Assembly: GCF_009664855.1 (NCBI RefSeq)
Contig: NZ_CP045928.1
Location: 3,823,186 to 3,887,185, forward strand
Length of the DNA: 64,000 bases
Origin: Flavobacterium sp. SLB02
GTDB taxonomy: Bacteria > Bacteroidota > Bacteroidia > Flavobacteriales > Flavobacteriaceae
Direction: 5' to 3'
Part shown: in pieces, positions 52,785-63,813 of the stretch
Numbering within the stretch: position 1 is the stretch's first letter
Layout: each line of letters opens with the position of its first letter
Program-made: the position numbers and the translations under genes
Notes under the pieces: model-generated
Told to the model about the DNA's origin: nothing
What the model saw: only the letters and a program-made list of their open reading frames with translations
The model's database searches: none

Positions 52785-53099
52785 AAGATAAGTTAATCAC
52801 AAAATTTGCAAGGCTTTAGCAAAGGTCGCAAAGTTTTTTTAGCCACACATTAAAAGGATTTTAATGATAATAATTCGTGAATTCGTGGCGAAAATTTAAC
52901 CACAGAGAATATTAAGATTTATACTTGCATGGTGGTTACACAGAGTTCACAAAGCTACACTTACTAAAGCTTTGTGAACTTTGTGTAAAACTTTGTAAAC
53001 TCTGTGGTAAAAAAAAATTCTTTGCGGTTAAATTAGTATTACAAAAAAAATCCCTCCGATCATCGGAAGGATTTTCTATATAATTGATTTCTTATTTGA
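52785..53099. other. Repeat-rich spacer between DUF5694 and sucC
   Basis: No gene. It holds 'gcaaag' and AATTCGTG-type fragments, including AATTCGTGAATTCGTGGCG at 52872-52890, a perfect 13-bp hairpin AGTTCACAAAGCT/AGCTTTGTGAACT (52944-52956/52968-52980), and the sucC terminator at 53042-53075. Confidence 0.6.
53042..53075 (-). terminator. Terminator of sucC
   Basis: On the minus strand a GC-rich stem (AATCC and TCCGAT pairs with ATCGGA and GGATT, 53047-53075) is followed by a T8 run. It lies 24 nt after the sucC stop. Confidence 0.8.
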
Positions 53100-54293
53100 T
53101 TAAGAAAGTGCAGCTTTAACTTGATCAGCAGCTTCTTGAAACTGAACAGCTGATAGAATTGGCATACCAGAATTATCAATTAATTCTTTTGCAATTTCAG
53201 CATTTGTTCCTTGCAAACGAACGATAATAGGCACATTGATAGCATCACCCATATTTTTGTAAGCATCAACAACTCCTTGCGCCACACGGTCACAACGAAC
53301 GATTCCACCAAAAATATTAATTAAAATAGCTTTTACGTTAGGATCTTTTAAGATAATTCTAAAAGCAGTTTCAACACGTTTTGCATCAGCAGTTCCACCA
53401 ACGTCTAAGAAGTTAGCAGGCTCAAAACCAGCGTATTTAATCAAATCCATAGTTGCCATTGCAAGACCTGCTCCGTTTACCATACATCCTACAGTACCGT
53501 CAAGATCTACATAGTTCAATCCTACTTCTTTCGCTTCAACTTCGATTGGATTCTCCTCACGGATATCTCTCATCTCAGCATATTTTGGTTGTCTGTATAA
53601 AGCATTATCATCGATATTTACTTTAGCATCAACAGCCATAATTTTATTATCTGAAGTTTTCAAAACCGGGTTGATTTCAAACATAGAAGCATCAGAACCA
53701 ATGTAAGCATTGTATAATGAATCGATGAATTTCACCATTTCTTTGAAAGCGTTTCCAGAAAGACCTAGGTTAAAAGCAATTCTTCTTGCCTGAAAACCTT
53801 GTAATCCAACAGAAGGATCAACTTCTTCAGTAAAAATTAAATGAGGAGTATGCTCAGCAACTTCTTCAATATCCATTCCACCTTCAGTAGAATACATAAT
53901 CATGTTACGACCAGTAGCTCTATTTAATAAAACAGAAACATAAAATTCAGAAGTTTCACTTTCACCAGGATAGTAAACATCTTCTGCAACTAATACTTTG
54001 TTTACTTTTTTACCTTCAGCAGAAGTTTGAGGTGTAATTAATTGCATTCCGATGATTTGTCCAGCAATTTCTTCAACTTGTTGCAAGTTTTTTGCTAACT
54101 TAACTCCACCACCTTTTCCACGACCACCTGCGTGAATTTGTGCTTTTATTACGTGCCATCCTGTACCAGTCTCGGCAGTTAATTGTTTTGCAGCAGCCAC
54201 AGCTTCGACTGCATTGTTAGCCACAATTCCGCGTTGAATGCGTACTCCGTAACTCGCTAAAATTTCTTTTCCTTGATATTCGTGTATGTTCAT
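53100..54293 (-). CDS. sucC: Succinyl-CoA synthetase, beta subunit
   Basis: A 397-residue ADP-forming beta chain. The start M-N-I-H-E-Y-Q-G-K-E-I-L-A-S-Y-G-V at the ATG (54291-54293) is typical; a longer frame reaches 54353 but a promoter box (54342-54349) falls within it. ATP-grasp motifs are K-A-Q-I-H-A-G-G-R-G-K-G-G-G-V-K-L, E-V-A-E-H-T-P, F-E-I-N-P-V-L and the CoA/phosphate part N-I-F-G-G-I-V-R-C-D-R-V-A-Q-G. Makes ATP and succinate from succinyl-CoA in the TCA cycle with SucD, which is not in this window. Confidence 0.97.
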   Translation of the reverse strand: MNIHEYQGKEILASYGVRIQRGIVANNAVEAVAAAKQLTAETGTGWHVIKAQIHAGGRGKGGGVKLAKNLQQVEEIAGQIIGMQLITPQTSAEGKKVNKVLVAEDVYYPGESETSEFYVSVLLNRATGRNMIMYSTEGGMDIEEVAEHTPHLIFTEEVDPSVGLQGFQARRIAFNLGLSGNAFKEMVKFIDSLYNAYIGSDASMFEINPVLKTSDNKIMAVDAKVNIDDNALYRQPKYAEMRDIREENPIEVEAKEVGLNYVDLDGTVGCMVNGAGLAMATMDLIKYAGFEPANFLDVGGTADAKRVETAFRIILKDPNVKAILINIFGGIVRCDRVAQGVVDAYKNMGDAINVPIIVRLQGTNAEIAKELIDNSGMPILSAVQFQEAADQVKAALS

Positions 54294-54341
54294 AATATAG
54301 AATTTGTCTGGTTCTGAATTTATTTCAGAATAAAAGTGCGA

Positions 54342-54349
54342 CAAAAGTA
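54342..54349 (-). promoter_or_regulatory. -7 promoter element of sucC
   Basis: On the minus strand this reads TACTTTTG, matching TAnnTTTG, 48 nt before the ATG at 54293. Confidence 0.5.
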
Positions 54350-54353
54350 GCAA

Positions 54354-54708
54354 AATTCAACTGAATAGTAAAATCTTTTTCAATTAAAAAACGTGTGAGA
54401 TATTTATAAAACGTTTATTCTTTTTCAATGCAAAGAAATAGTTAACTAAACAATTTGTTAATATTAACTGAAATCCACTAAAACGTTTGATATTTAACAA
54501 AAACATCACTGTATTTACTAGCCTTACGGCGATTTTTCTTAATATATTTTAAGAGCCGTTATCATTTTATCAATTCGCAATGGTTAATATAATATTATTA
54601 TCAATTAAGAAGCGTTTTTCTAATATTACAATAAAAATGTAAGTCGAATTACAATTCCACTACATTATATTTAACGAAATCTTTATTTTTGTAGAAAAAA
54701 TATCAAGA
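54354..54708. other. Intergenic region between divergent sucC and gltB
   Basis: A very A/T-rich divergent region. It contains the gltB -7 box (54684-54691) and several TTAA-rich near-palindromes such as 'gttaactaaacaatttgttaatattaac' (about 54440-54467), possible regulator sites, but no gene and no recognisable RNA. Confidence 0.55.
54684..54691 (+). promoter_or_regulatory. -7 promoter element of gltB
   Basis: TATTTTTG matches TAnnTTTG, 17 nt before the gltB ATG, giving a very short leader. Confidence 0.6.
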
Positions 54709-57700
54709 ATGAAAGTTAAAGAACAAGGGCTTTATTTGCCTGAATTTGAACACGACAATTGTGGTGCAGGATTTATTTGTAATTTGAATGGTATTAAATC
54801 TAACGATATTATTCACAAAGCATTGGATATCTTAATAAAATTGGAACATCGTGGTGCCGTTAGTTCTGATGGAAGAACTGGAGACGGGGCTGGAATTTTA
54901 TTCGATATCCCACATGATTTTTTTAAAAAAGTATGTGACTTTGAAATCCCTGAAACACGTGAGTATGCAGTAGGAATGGTTTTTTTACCAAAAAGCAAAA
55001 ACCAGGTTTCTTTTTGTATCAACGCTTTCGAATCAACTATTAAGGATCAGAACTTAAAGATCCTGGGTTGGAGAGATGTACCTGTTGAAGTAGAAAATTT
55101 AGGGCAGATTGCCGCAGAAAAAGAACCAACAGTTAAACAGGTTTTTGTTAGCAAGAACGGTCAGGATTTAACTGAAAATGAATTTAATGCAAAACTTTTT
55201 GCAGCTAGAAAAATTGCTGAACATGCCGTAAGAGGATCAAAAACCTCTGAAAGCCATATGTTTTATTTCTCTAGTTTATCGACAACTACCATAATATATA
55301 AAGGTCTATTGATGCCCGAAGACATCAGCCGTTATTATGTTGACTTAAAAGATCCGGATTTAGTGACTCGTTTGGCGTTAGTGCACCAACGTTTCTCTAC
55401 CAATACTTTCCCTTCATGGGAGTTAGCGCAGCCATTCAGATACATGTGTCATAATGGTGAGATCAATACATTACGTGGAAATGTAAGCCGTATGCGTGCT
55501 CGTGAAGAATTGATGGAAAGCAAAGTTTTTGGAAATGATATCAAAAAACTATTCCCAATTATCTTAGAAGGAAAATCAGATTCTGCTTCTATGGATATGG
55601 TGGTTGAACTTTTATTAATGACAGGTCGTTCATTGCCTGAGGCGATGATGATGGTGGTTCCTGAAGCCTGGGAAAAACACCAGACAATGTCTCCTGAGAA
55701 AAGAGCATTCTACGAATTCAACTCTTGCATTATGGAGCCTTGGGATGGTCCTGCTTCTATTCCTTTTACAGATGGTAACGTAATTGGTGCCTTACTAGAC
55801 CGTAACGGTTTGCGTCCTTCTCGTTATACATTAACAAAAAGCGGTTTTGTAATCATGTCATCAGAAATTGGTGTATTGGATGTTGAGCCCGAAGATGTAG
55901 TACAACACGGTCGTTTAGAGCCAGGAAAAATGTTCTTGGTTGATATGAACGAAGGCCGTATTATTGAAGACGAAGAAATTAAAAAAGCAATTGTAACCAA
56001 ACGTCCTTACCAGGAATGGATCGATGCCAACTTGTTACAATTATCTCAAATACCCTATACCAATAACCCTACTCCTGTTGAGAAACTTGATTTCCAGACA
56101 AGACAGCGTTTATTTGGTTATACTATCGAAGATTTAAAAACAATCATTAACCCAATGGGAGCTCAGGGCGCTGAAGCCATTAGTTCTATGGGTAACGATA
56201 CACCATTGGCTGTATTATCAGAGCAGCCACAATTGTTGTACAACTATTTCAAACAATTATTTGCTCAGGTTACCAACCCGCCTTTGGATGGTATTCGTGA
56301 AGAGATCATTACCGATATTAGTTTAGCAATTGGTGGGGATTTTAATATTTTCGAAATTGAATCCAAACAATGTAAAAAATTAAAAATCCAGAATCCGGTT
56401 ATCTCCAATGAGGATTTAGATAAAATCAGAAACATTGATCACGCAGATTTCAAATCGGCTACTATTTCTACTTTATACAAAATAGAAAAAGGGGTTAACG
56501 GTTTAGAAAGAGCGCTTGAAAAATGTGTTCAGGCCACTTTTAAAGCTGTTTCTGAAGGATGCAACATCATCATTTTATCAGACAGAGGAGTTAGCGAAGA
56601 ATTGGCTCCAATACCAATGTTATTGGCTTGTTCTTACATTCACCATTCATTGAACATTTTACAGGTACGCTCTAAATTCGGAATCATCATCGAATCTGCA
56701 GAACCACGTGAACCGCATCATTTTGCTTTATTGTTCGGATACGGCGCAAGTGCAATCAATCCTTATATGGTAAATGAGATCATTCACGATCAGGTAAACC
56801 AGGGATTCATTACAGGAGTAAAAGCTGATTACGCAATTGTAAATTACAACAAAGCAATTGCAAAAGGTATCCTTAAAATCATGAACAAAATCGGTATCTC
56901 GACTTTACATTCGTACAGAGCTGCTCAGATTTTCGAGATTTTAGGTTTAAACAAAACCTTCACCAATAAGTATTTCCCATTCACCCCTTCAAGAATCGAA
57001 GGAATTGGTTTGATGGAAGTAGAAAAAGAAGTAAAAAAACGTTTCCAAAAAGCATTTCCAAACTCTAAGATTGCCAACTTGCTTTCTTTAGAAATTGGAG
57101 GTATTTACAGATGGAGACGTGGCGGAGAAAAACACATGTTTAATCCAACAACGATTTCAAAATTACAACAGGCCGTTCGTTTAAACAGTCCTGAAAGTTA
57201 TAAAGAGTATTCTAATATGGTCAATGAGCAAAGCTCAAACTTAATGACGATTAGAGGTTTATTCGAATTCAACAATTTAGATCCTATTTCTATTGATGAA
57301 GTAGAACCATGGACCGAGATTGTAAAAAAATTCAAAACAGGTGCGATGTCTTACGGATCTATCAGTAGAGAAGCACACGAGAATTTAGCCATTGCAATGA
57401 ATAGAATTGGCGGAAAAAGTAACTCTGGAGAAGGTGGGGAAGATCCTAAACGTTTCCAGAAAGAAATTAACGGAGATTCAAGAAATAGTGCAATTAAACA
57501 AGTAGCGTCAGGACGTTTTGGTGTTTCGATCAACTATTTGACAAATGCTAAAGAAATCCAGATCAAAATGGCTCAGGGTGCAAAACCGGGAGAAGGTGGT
57601 CAATTACCGGGAGAAAAAGTCGTGCCTTGGATTGCTGAGACAAGAAACTCCACTCCTTATGTAGGTTTGATTTCGCCTCCACCTCACCACGATATTTATT

Positions 57701-59223
57701 CTATCGAGGATTTATCTCAGTTGATTTACGATTTAAAAAATGCGAATCGCGAAGCGCGTATCAACGTAAAATTAGTTTCTGAAGTTGGAGTTGGAACCAT
57801 CGCTGCCGGTGTTGCCAAAGCAAAAGCTGACGTGATCCTGATTTCAGGTTATGACGGAGGAACTGGTGCTGCTCCACTAACATCGTTACAACACACAGGT
57901 ATTCCGTGGGAACTTGGATTAGCCGAAGCACAACAAACTTTGATCTTAAATGATTTAAGAAGCCGTGTAGTTTTAGAGTGCGACGGACAATTAAAAACGG
58001 GTCGTGATGTAGCTATCGCAGCTCTATTAGGAGCAGAAGAATTTGGTTTTGCTACTGCCCCACTTGTAGCTTCTGGCTGTATCATGATGAGAGCTTGTCA
58101 TTTAAATACTTGCCCGGTTGGTATTGCAACTCAGGATCCTGAATTGAGAAAAAATTTCAAAGGAACTCCCGAGCACGTTATTAACTTCATGTATTTTATT
58201 GCAGAGGAATTAAGAGAAATCATGGCGCAATTAGGTTTCAGAACCTTAAAAGAAATGGTTGGTCAATCACAAAAATTAAATGTGAACAAAGCAATCAAAC
58301 ATTACAAAGCAAATGGTTTAGACTTATCATCAATTCTATACAAACCAGAAAAAGCTAAAACACAGCCCATTCACAATACAACTGAACAAGATCACGATTT
58401 AGACAATGTATTGGATTTTGCCATTATCAAAGAAGCAATTCCGTCTATTTATAGAAAAGAAAAAACAAGAGTTACCTTTAAAATTAAAAATACAGACCGT
58501 TCTGTAGGAGCCATTTTGAGTAATGAAATCTCAAAAATATATGGCGCACAAGGTTTACCTGATGACACTATTTTAGTTGATTTTGAAGGTTCTGCCGGAC
58601 AAAGTTTTGGTGCTTTTGCCACAAACGGATTGTCGTTTAAAATTCACGGAAACTGTAATGATTATTTAGGAAAAGGTCTTTCTGGAGGAAAATTAATTGT
58701 AAAAGTACCTCCTACTGCCACTTTCAAACCTGAAGAGAACATCATTATTGGAAACGTTGCCCTTTACGGAGCTATTACCGGGGAGGCTTATATTAATGGA
58801 ATAGCCGGTGAGCGTTTTTGTGTTAGAAATTCTGGAGCAACTGCCGTTGTTGAAGGAATTGGAGATCACGGATGCGAGTACATGACCGGTGGTACAGTGG
58901 TTGTTTTAGGGAAAACAGGAAGAAACTTTGCAGCTGGTATGAGCGGTGGTGTTGCTTATGTTTATGATCCAAATCAAAAATTCGACGCAACATTATGCAA
59001 CATGGAAATGGTTGCTTTTGATCCAATCGAAGAAGAAGATGTAATCAAACTAAGACGATTGATCAAAAATCATTCATTGTACACCAGCAGTCCATTAGCA
59101 AAAAGAATTTTAGCAGACTGGGAAAATGAACAAAACAATTTCGTAAAAGTAATGCCAACTGATTACAAAAAAGCATTGCAGCGAATTGCAGAAGAGAAAA
59201 AAATAGAAGAATTAATTGCTTAA
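54709..59223 (+). CDS. gltB: Glutamate synthase, large subunit
   Basis: A 1504-residue enzyme that, with GltD, makes two glutamates from glutamine and 2-oxoglutarate. C18 in D-N-C-G-A-G-F is the amidotransferase nucleophile, exposed after a 17-residue propeptide. [10 protein letters not shown], the FMN-binding central domain ([23 protein letters not shown]), the 3Fe-4S cysteines in [15 protein letters not shown], and the C-terminal beta-helix ([23 protein letters not shown]) all appear. gltD follows 116 nt later. Confidence 0.97.
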   Translation: MKVKEQGLYLPEFEHDNCGAGFICNLNGIKSNDIIHKALDILIKLEHRGAVSSDGRTGDGAGILFDIPHDFFKKVCDFEIPETREYAVGMVFLPKSKNQVSFCINAFESTIKDQNLKILGWRDVPVEVENLGQIAAEKEPTVKQVFVSKNGQDLTENEFNAKLFAARKIAEHAVRGSKTSESHMFYFSSLSTTTIIYKGLLMPEDISRYYVDLKDPDLVTRLALVHQRFSTNTFPSWELAQPFRYMCHNGEINTLRGNVSRMRAREELMESKVFGNDIKKLFPIILEGKSDSASMDMVVELLLMTGRSLPEAMMMVVPEAWEKHQTMSPEKRAFYEFNSCIMEPWDGPASIPFTDGNVIGALLDRNGLRPSRYTLTKSGFVIMSSEIGVLDVEPEDVVQHGRLEPGKMFLVDMNEGRIIEDEEIKKAIVTKRPYQEWIDANLLQLSQIPYTNNPTPVEKLDFQTRQRLFGYTIEDLKTIINPMGAQGAEAISSMGNDTPLAVLSEQPQLLYNYFKQLFAQVTNPPLDGIREEIITDISLAIGGDFNIFEIESKQCKKLKIQNPVISNEDLDKIRNIDHADFKSATISTLYKIEKGVNGLERALEKCVQATFKAVSEGCNIIILSDRGVSEELAPIPMLLACSYIHHSLNILQVRSKFGIIIESAEPREPHHFALLFGYGASAINPYMVNEIIHDQVNQGFITGVKADYAIVNYNKAIAKGILKIMNKIGISTLHSYRAAQIFEILGLNKTFTNKYFPFTPSRIEGIGLMEVEKEVKKRFQKAFPNSKIANLLSLEIGGIYRWRRGGEKHMFNPTTISKLQQAVRLNSPESYKEYSNMVNEQSSNLMTIRGLFEFNNLDPISIDEVEPWTEIVKKFKTGAMSYGSISREAHENLAIAMNRIGGKSNSGEGGEDPKRFQKEINGDSRNSAIKQVASGRFGVSINYLTNAKEIQIKMAQGAKPGEGGQLPGEKVVPWIAETRNSTPYVGLISPPPHHDIYSIEDLSQLIYDLKNANREARINVKLVSEVGVGTIAAGVAKAKADVILISGYDGGTGAAPLTSLQHTGIPWELGLAEAQQTLILNDLRSRVVLECDGQLKTGRDVAIAALLGAEEFGFATAPLVASGCIMMRACHLNTCPVGIATQDPELRKNFKGTPEHVINFMYFIAEELREIMAQLGFRTLKEMVGQSQKLNVNKAIKHYKANGLDLSSILYKPEKAKTQPIHNTTEQDHDLDNVLDFAIIKEAIPSIYRKEKTRVTFKIKNTDRSVGAILSNEISKIYGAQGLPDDTILVDFEGSAGQSFGAFATNGLSFKIHGNCNDYLGKGLSGGKLIVKVPPTATFKPEENIIIGNVALYGAITGEAYINGIAGERFCVRNSGATAVVEGIGDHGCEYMTGGTVVVLGKTGRNFAAGMSGGVAYVYDPNQKFDATLCNMEMVAFDPIEEEDVIKLRRLIKNHSLYTSSPLAKRILADWENEQNNFVKVMPTDYKKALQRIAEEKKIEELIA

Positions 59224-59339
59224 TAAAAATCAATTTCAAAAATCAAAAATCAATTTCAATAAAAATGGCATTAACAATGTCATCCTGAGCGAAGTCTAAG
59301 GATTGGAATTTAAGAAATTGGAATTTTAATTAAAATGTC

Positions 59340-60794
59340 ATGGGTAAAATAGGCGGATTTAAAGAATATAGCAGAGCCGACGAAAGTAATTTAGCAGTAG
59401 CAGAACGCGTTTCTAACTACAATGAATTTACCATTCCGTTAGCAAAAGATAAAATAAAAGAACAAGGTTCAAGATGTATGGATTGTGGTATTCCTTTTTG
59501 CCACAGTGCTTGTCCGTTAGGAAATTTAATTCCTGACTTCAACGACATGGTACATCAGGAAGAATGGCAAAGCGCCTTAGAGATTTTACAATCCACTAAT
59601 AATTTTCCTGAATTTACAGGTCGCTTATGCCCTGCTCCATGTGAGAAGTCATGTGTACTGGGGATCATCAAAGAGCCTGTTGCCATCGAAAACATCGAGA
59701 AAAACATCATCGAAAGAGGTTTTACCGAAGGATGGATCAAACCACAAACACCAAAAACCAGAACAGGAAAAACCGTAGCCGTTATTGGTTCAGGTCCTGC
59801 AGGTTTAGCGGCAGCTCAACAATTAAACAGAGCCGGTCACACGGTAACTGTTTTTGAAAGGGACAACGCTATTGGAGGTTTATTACGTTACGGAATTCCT
59901 AATTTCAAATTAGAAAAAGGAATTATAGATAGACGTGTAGCTATCCTTGAAGCCGAAGGAATTACTTTTAAAACTAATGTAAATGTTGGTGTAAACTTTA
60001 GCGTTGAGGAACTAAACGCTTTTGATTCTATCGTTTTATGCGGTGGAGCAACCGAAAGAAGAAGTTTGCCAACTAAGGGAATCGAAAGCAAAGGCGTTGT
60101 TCAGGCAATGGATTTCCTGACTCAACAAACTAAAGTTTTATTTGGAGAATCAGTTCCGGACCAGGTTATGGCAACCGGAAAAGATGTAATTGTAATTGGT
60201 GGTGGAGATACAGGATCTGACTGTATTGGAACATCAAACCGACACGGAGCAAAATCGGTAACGAATTTTGAGATTTTACCAAAACCTCCGGTTGGACGAA
60301 GCGAGTCTACGCCTTGGCCTTTCTGGCCTTTGCAGCTGAAAACCTCTTCATCTCACGAAGAAGGTTGCGATAGAAACTGGTTAATCAATACTAAGGAATT
60401 CTTATCGAATGATAAAGGAGAATTAGTCGGATTGAAAACCGTTGAAGTACAATGGAAAATGACTCCGGGTCAGCGTCCTGAATTAATCGAAAAAGAAGGT
60501 TCTGAGAAAATCTGGCCTTGCGATCTGGCTTTATTGGCCTTAGGATTTACAGGTCCTGAAAAAACTCTAAGCGAGCAATTAGGTCTTGAATTAGACATGA
60601 GAAGCAACTATAAAGCAAAAAATTATCAAACAAATGTTCCTCATATTTTCACTGCAGGAGATATGCGAAGAGGACAATCATTAATCGTATGGGCTATTTC
60701 AGAAGGTCGCGAAGCAGCAAGAGAAGTAGATTTGTTCTTAATGGGCTCTACTAACTTGCCAACCAAAGGAAACGGAGACTTACCAAGTCTTTAA
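59340..60794 (+). CDS. gltD: Glutamate synthase, small subunit
   Basis: A 484-residue flavoprotein that carries electrons from NADPH to GltB. N-terminal cysteine sets R-C-M-D-C-G-I-P-F-C-H-S-A-C-P-L-G-N and L-C-P-A-P-C-E-K-S-C build the 4Fe-4S centres. V-A-V-I-G-S-G-P-A-G-L-A-A-A binds FAD and V-I-V-I-G-G-G-D-T-G-S-D binds NADPH. A-G-D-M-R-R-G-Q-S-L-I-V-W-A-I closes the FAD site. The 116-nt gap from gltB holds 'caatttcaa' and 'gagcgaagtctaaggattggaatt' repeat fragments. Terminated at 60819-60849. Confidence 0.97.
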   Translation: MGKIGGFKEYSRADESNLAVAERVSNYNEFTIPLAKDKIKEQGSRCMDCGIPFCHSACPLGNLIPDFNDMVHQEEWQSALEILQSTNNFPEFTGRLCPAPCEKSCVLGIIKEPVAIENIEKNIIERGFTEGWIKPQTPKTRTGKTVAVIGSGPAGLAAAQQLNRAGHTVTVFERDNAIGGLLRYGIPNFKLEKGIIDRRVAILEAEGITFKTNVNVGVNFSVEELNAFDSIVLCGGATERRSLPTKGIESKGVVQAMDFLTQQTKVLFGESVPDQVMATGKDVIVIGGGDTGSDCIGTSNRHGAKSVTNFEILPKPPVGRSESTPWPFWPLQLKTSSSHEEGCDRNWLINTKEFLSNDKGELVGLKTVEVQWKMTPGQRPELIEKEGSEKIWPCDLALLALGFTGPEKTLSEQLGLELDMRSNYKAKNYQTNVPHIFTAGDMRRGQSLIVWAISEGREAAREVDLFLMGSTNLPTKGNGDLPSL

Positions 60795-60818
60795 ACCTTA
60801 TAACACACAACTAACACG

Positions 60819-60849
60819 AGCCCCTGAATTAATTCAGGGGCTTTTTTTT
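60819..60849 (+). terminator. Terminator after gltD
   Basis: AGCCCCTGAATT (60819-60830) is immediately followed by its perfect complement AATTCAGGGGCT (60831-60842), then a T-run. Confidence 0.9.
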
Positions 60850-61189
60850 GCCACAGATTTACAAAGATTTTTTCATCACGAATTTCACTAATTACAAACA
60901 CTCATAAATAAATCATCAAAATAAAAATTCGCAAAAATTCGTGTAATTACTTCATGTGTTCGCTATCTCTCGGATCTTGGCAGAAAAAACTATAAAAATC
61001 TCTGCTAATCTTTTTTAATCTGTGACAAAACCTTACTAACTTAGATCCTTAGCAGCTTAGAGTCTTTTTGCTAGGCATGCATTGTAGTTTTATAAAAAAT
61101 CATTTTAAGTCGATTTTTGTTTAAAAACAAACAATTTGTTATAATTTGTTATTTTTCTACAAATAATTTGCTGTTAGTCAAAAGTGTAA

Positions 61190-61197
61190 TAACTTTG
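61190..61197 (+). promoter_or_regulatory. -7 promoter element of lysA
   Basis: TAACTTTG matches TAnnTTTG, 18 nt before the ATG. Confidence 0.55.
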
Positions 61198-61215
61198 CTC
61201 AAAATAGTTTAAAAA

Positions 61216-62439
61216 ATGCAAGCAAAAGATTTACTGCAGTTAGCAGACCAATTTGGAAGTCCATTATATGTTTATGATGCCGAAAAAATCCAATCACAGT
61301 ACAATAGGTTAACTAAAGCTTTCTCTAAGGTAGAAAACTTAAGAGTTAATTACGCCATGAAGGCATTGTCAAACGTTGCGATTCTTCAGTTATTAAAGAA
61401 CATGGGGTCTGGTTTAGATACTGTATCTATTCAGGAAGTTTTATTAGGACTTCATGCTGGCTATGATCCTGACAAAATTTTCTTTACACCAAACGGAGTT
61501 TCTCTTGAAGAAATCGAAGAAGTTGCCGCAATGGGTGTACAAATCAATATTGACAACTTATCTATTCTGGAGCAATTCGGAACAAAATATCCACAAATTC
61601 CGGTATGTATTCGTATCAATCCGCACGTAATGGCGGGAGGAAATGCTAATATTTCGGTAGGACATATCGATAGTAAATTCGGAATCTCTGTTCACCAAAT
61701 TCCACATATCTTGCGAATTGTAGAGAATACAAAAATGAGCATCGTAGGAATTCACATGCACACAGGATCTGATATCCTTGATATCGAAGTATTCTTGTAT
61801 GCTGCTGAAATTTTGTTTGATACCGCAAAACACTTCAAAGATCTTGAGTTTTTAGATTTCGGAAGCGGATTCAAAGTTCCTTACAAAAAAGACGATATCG
61901 AAACTGATATTGAAGAGTTAGGTAAAAAATTATCAAAAAGATTCAATGCATTCTGTACAGAATACGGTAGAGATTTAACCTTGATTTTTGAACCAGGAAA
62001 ATTTTTGGTGAGCGAAGCAGGTTTCTTCTTAGCAAAAGTAAACGTAGTAAAACAGACAACCTCAACAGTTTTTGCCGGAATCGATAGTGGTTTCAACCAC
62101 TTAATCCGTCCTATGTTTTATGGTTCACAACATTATATCGAAAACATCTCAAACCCAAAAGGAAAAGAGCGTTTTTACTCCGTTGTAGGATACATTTGCG
62201 AGACTGATACTTTTGCCAACAACCGCAGAATTTCAGAAATTACCGAAGGAGATATCTTAGCGTTCAGAAACGCCGGAGCTTATTGTTTTTCTATGGCATC
62301 GAACTATAATTCAAGATACAAACCAGCCGAAGTTTTATGGAAAGACGGTAAAGGAATCTTAATTCGTCAACACGAAACATTCGAAGATTTACTTAAAAAT
62401 CAAATTCCGTTGCCACAAGAAGTTGCTGCGACAGTTTAA
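61216..62439 (+). CDS. lysA: Diaminopimelate decarboxylase
   Basis: A 407-residue fold-type III PLP enzyme making lysine from meso-diaminopimelate. F-G-S-P-L-Y-V-Y-D-A opens the barrel, K49 in N-Y-A-M-K-A-L-S-N is the PLP lysine, H-T-G-S-D and L-D-F-G-S-G-F (cofactor-phosphate loop) lie mid-protein. E-P-G-K-F-L-V, C-E-T-D-T-F (active-site Cys of the dimer) and N-A-G-A-Y-C-F-S-M-A-S-N-Y-N close it. A transcription terminator follows at 62467. Confidence 0.95.
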   Translation: MQAKDLLQLADQFGSPLYVYDAEKIQSQYNRLTKAFSKVENLRVNYAMKALSNVAILQLLKNMGSGLDTVSIQEVLLGLHAGYDPDKIFFTPNGVSLEEIEEVAAMGVQINIDNLSILEQFGTKYPQIPVCIRINPHVMAGGNANISVGHIDSKFGISVHQIPHILRIVENTKMSIVGIHMHTGSDILDIEVFLYAAEILFDTAKHFKDLEFLDFGSGFKVPYKKDDIETDIEELGKKLSKRFNAFCTEYGRDLTLIFEPGKFLVSEAGFFLAKVNVVKQTTSTVFAGIDSGFNHLIRPMFYGSQHYIENISNPKGKERFYSVVGYICETDTFANNRRISEITEGDILAFRNAGAYCFSMASNYNSRYKPAEVLWKDGKGILIRQHETFEDLLKNQIPLPQEVAATV

Positions 62440-62466
62440 AAATAAAAAAAAAGAGAATATCTATTG

Positions 62467-62500
62467 AATCCCGTTTCTTAATTGAGGCGGGATTTTTTTT
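62467..62500 (+). terminator. Terminator after lysA
   Basis: AATCCCG (62467-62473) pairs with CGGGATT (62488-62494), followed by a T-run. Confidence 0.8.
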
Positions 62501-62689
62501 ATTGTAGATTTCTGATTTCTGACTGGTAAACGTTTGTCAGGCTGAGCGAAGTCGAAGCTCACGCAAAGTAGCCATAACGTTTGTCATTCTGAGGAACTAA
62601 GAATCTCCGCAAGTAACTCCACAAAGATTGGAATTTGGACCCGAGCGTTAGCCAACAGGCAAAGCAATTTTATTTTTTGGGCGTCTCCC

Positions 62690-62770
62690 TCCGAGCCCGG
62701 CTTTCGGCTATATCTTTTGTTCCGTTTCACTTCACAAAAGGATACCGCCTCTATCCCTGAAGCAAAATCA
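62690..62770. repeat. Dispersed hairpin-type intergenic element, copy 2
   Basis: Contains 'cccggctttcggctatatcttttgt', a variable centre and 'cacaaaaggataccgcctctatccctgaagc'. This parallels, on the opposite strand, the block at 3487-3580 in frame but not in the centre. Confidence 0.5.
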
Positions 62771-62841
62771 TTTACATTACAAACAAACTTATTTAATAAG
62801 AAATATTATATTTGAAATAAATCGCAATATTTTTATAACCT

Positions 62842-63351
62842 ATGAACTCTTTTGAGATAATTTATGATTTTGCATCTATAGATGGATTCAAAAAATTTCA
62901 AGTATTGTTGATACCAGTTGGCATTTTTCTATTTCTAAAATTTATTTTATTCTTGATTGAAAACGATGAAGAAGAAAATTTATTTAAAGATCCCGAACAC
63001 CAAAAATTGATTGTAAAAATATTCCAATGTTTATCGATATTCCTTTTTTTTCTATTCTCAATCCTATTTGGCTACGGATATTACAAAACAAATTATTTAT
63101 ACCATAATGCCAAATTTCAAACCGAAGGATTTGTAACTAATTTCCATCCAATGCCATCTGGTGGTCATGAAGATGAAAAATTCACTGTTAGCGGAGTAGA
63201 ATTTGAGTTTTCAGATTTCGATATATCTGGATTTGGATACAATAATTCGAAGTCACATGGAGGAGCGATAGACGCAAATAAATATGTTAAAATAAGTTAC
63301 ATTAGAATAAAAAATTCAAATCAAATTTTAAAATTAGAAGTACGAAAATAA
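62842..63351 (+). CDS. Hypothetical two-pass membrane protein
   Basis: A 169-residue protein. Two hydrophobic segments at about 20-40 (Q-V-L-L-I-P-V-G-I-F-L-F-L-K-F-I-L-F-L-I) and 60-82 (L-S-I-F-L-F-F-L-F-S-I-L-F-G-Y-G-Y) flank an acidic loop. The C-terminal 85 residues form a soluble beta-rich domain with V-S-G-V-E-F-E-F-S-D-F-D and Y-V-K-I-S-Y-I-R-I-K. I do not recognise the family. It is followed 57 nt later by another small membrane protein gene, a likely pair. Confidence 0.65.
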   Translation: MNSFEIIYDFASIDGFKKFQVLLIPVGIFLFLKFILFLIENDEEENLFKDPEHQKLIVKIFQCLSIFLFFLFSILFGYGYYKTNYLYHNAKFQTEGFVTNFHPMPSGGHEDEKFTVSGVEFEFSDFDISGFGYNNSKSHGGAIDANKYVKISYIRIKNSNQILKLEVRK

Positions 63352-63408
63352 AAATGAAGTTAACAACGCTTTAATTAGCGAGTGAACTTTAGCATCTATA
63401 AATAAACT

Positions 63409-63696
63409 GTGAAAATCATAATAGGAATATTATTTTTTATTGGACTTTTTCTTTTAATTGTCAGCTATTTTATTAGTCCCTATACTGTCAACGATGGACA
63501 ATATATAGTGATTGATGAAGATGCAGTCGCATTCTTAAAAATGCTGTATATTATCACTACTATTATATTCGGGTATCTATTTTTTGCATTTCTTAGAATA
63601 TTTAAAAATAAAAGTTACTTGATTTTTTCCTTTATTTTTCTTGTTGTCAGTTTAATATTTCTAGTAAAATGTTTTTATAGTTTGATAGTTTTTTAG
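63409..63696 (+). CDS. Hypothetical small membrane protein
   Basis: A 95-residue protein with three hydrophobic segments (I-I-I-G-I-L-F-F-I-G-L-F-L-L-I-V-S-Y, M-L-Y-I-I-T-T-I-I-F-G-Y-L-F-F-A-F-L and I-F-S-F-I-F-L-V-V-S-L-I-F-L-V) and a short acidic loop between. It begins with GTG, so the start is uncertain. Unknown family. Probably cotranscribed with the gene before it. Confidence 0.55.
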   Translation: MKIIIGILFFIGLFLLIVSYFISPYTVNDGQYIVIDEDAVAFLKMLYIITTIIFGYLFFAFLRIFKNKSYLIFSFIFLVVSLIFLVKCFYSLIVF

Positions 63697-63813
63697 AATA
63701 AGCCTAGCTAACGCAAGCGTTTCGCTATCGACTATATCTAAAAGAAAAATAAAGCATACAAAAGCACAAATATTTTTTTATTTTGTGCTCTTTTATAAAC
63801 TAAAAACTAACCT

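Larger units (their letters stand above)
60795..61215. other. Intergenic region between gltD and lysA
   Basis: No gene. After the gltD terminator (60819-60849) come AATTCGTG-type fragments ('tcacgaatttcactaatt', 'aaaaattcgtgtaatt'), 'atcttttttaatctgtgac'-type spacer text, and an A/T-rich stretch with the lysA promoter box at 61190-61197. Confidence 0.55.
62440..62841. other. Repeat-rich spacer after lysA
   Basis: No gene. Terminator at 62467-62500, then fragments 'aggctgagcgaagtcgaagctcacgcaaag' (about 62538-62567) and 'cattctgaggaactaagaatctccgc' (about 62585-62610), a 'gattggaatttgga' fragment, and a diverged copy (about 62690-62770) of the element at 3487-3580. Confidence 0.6.
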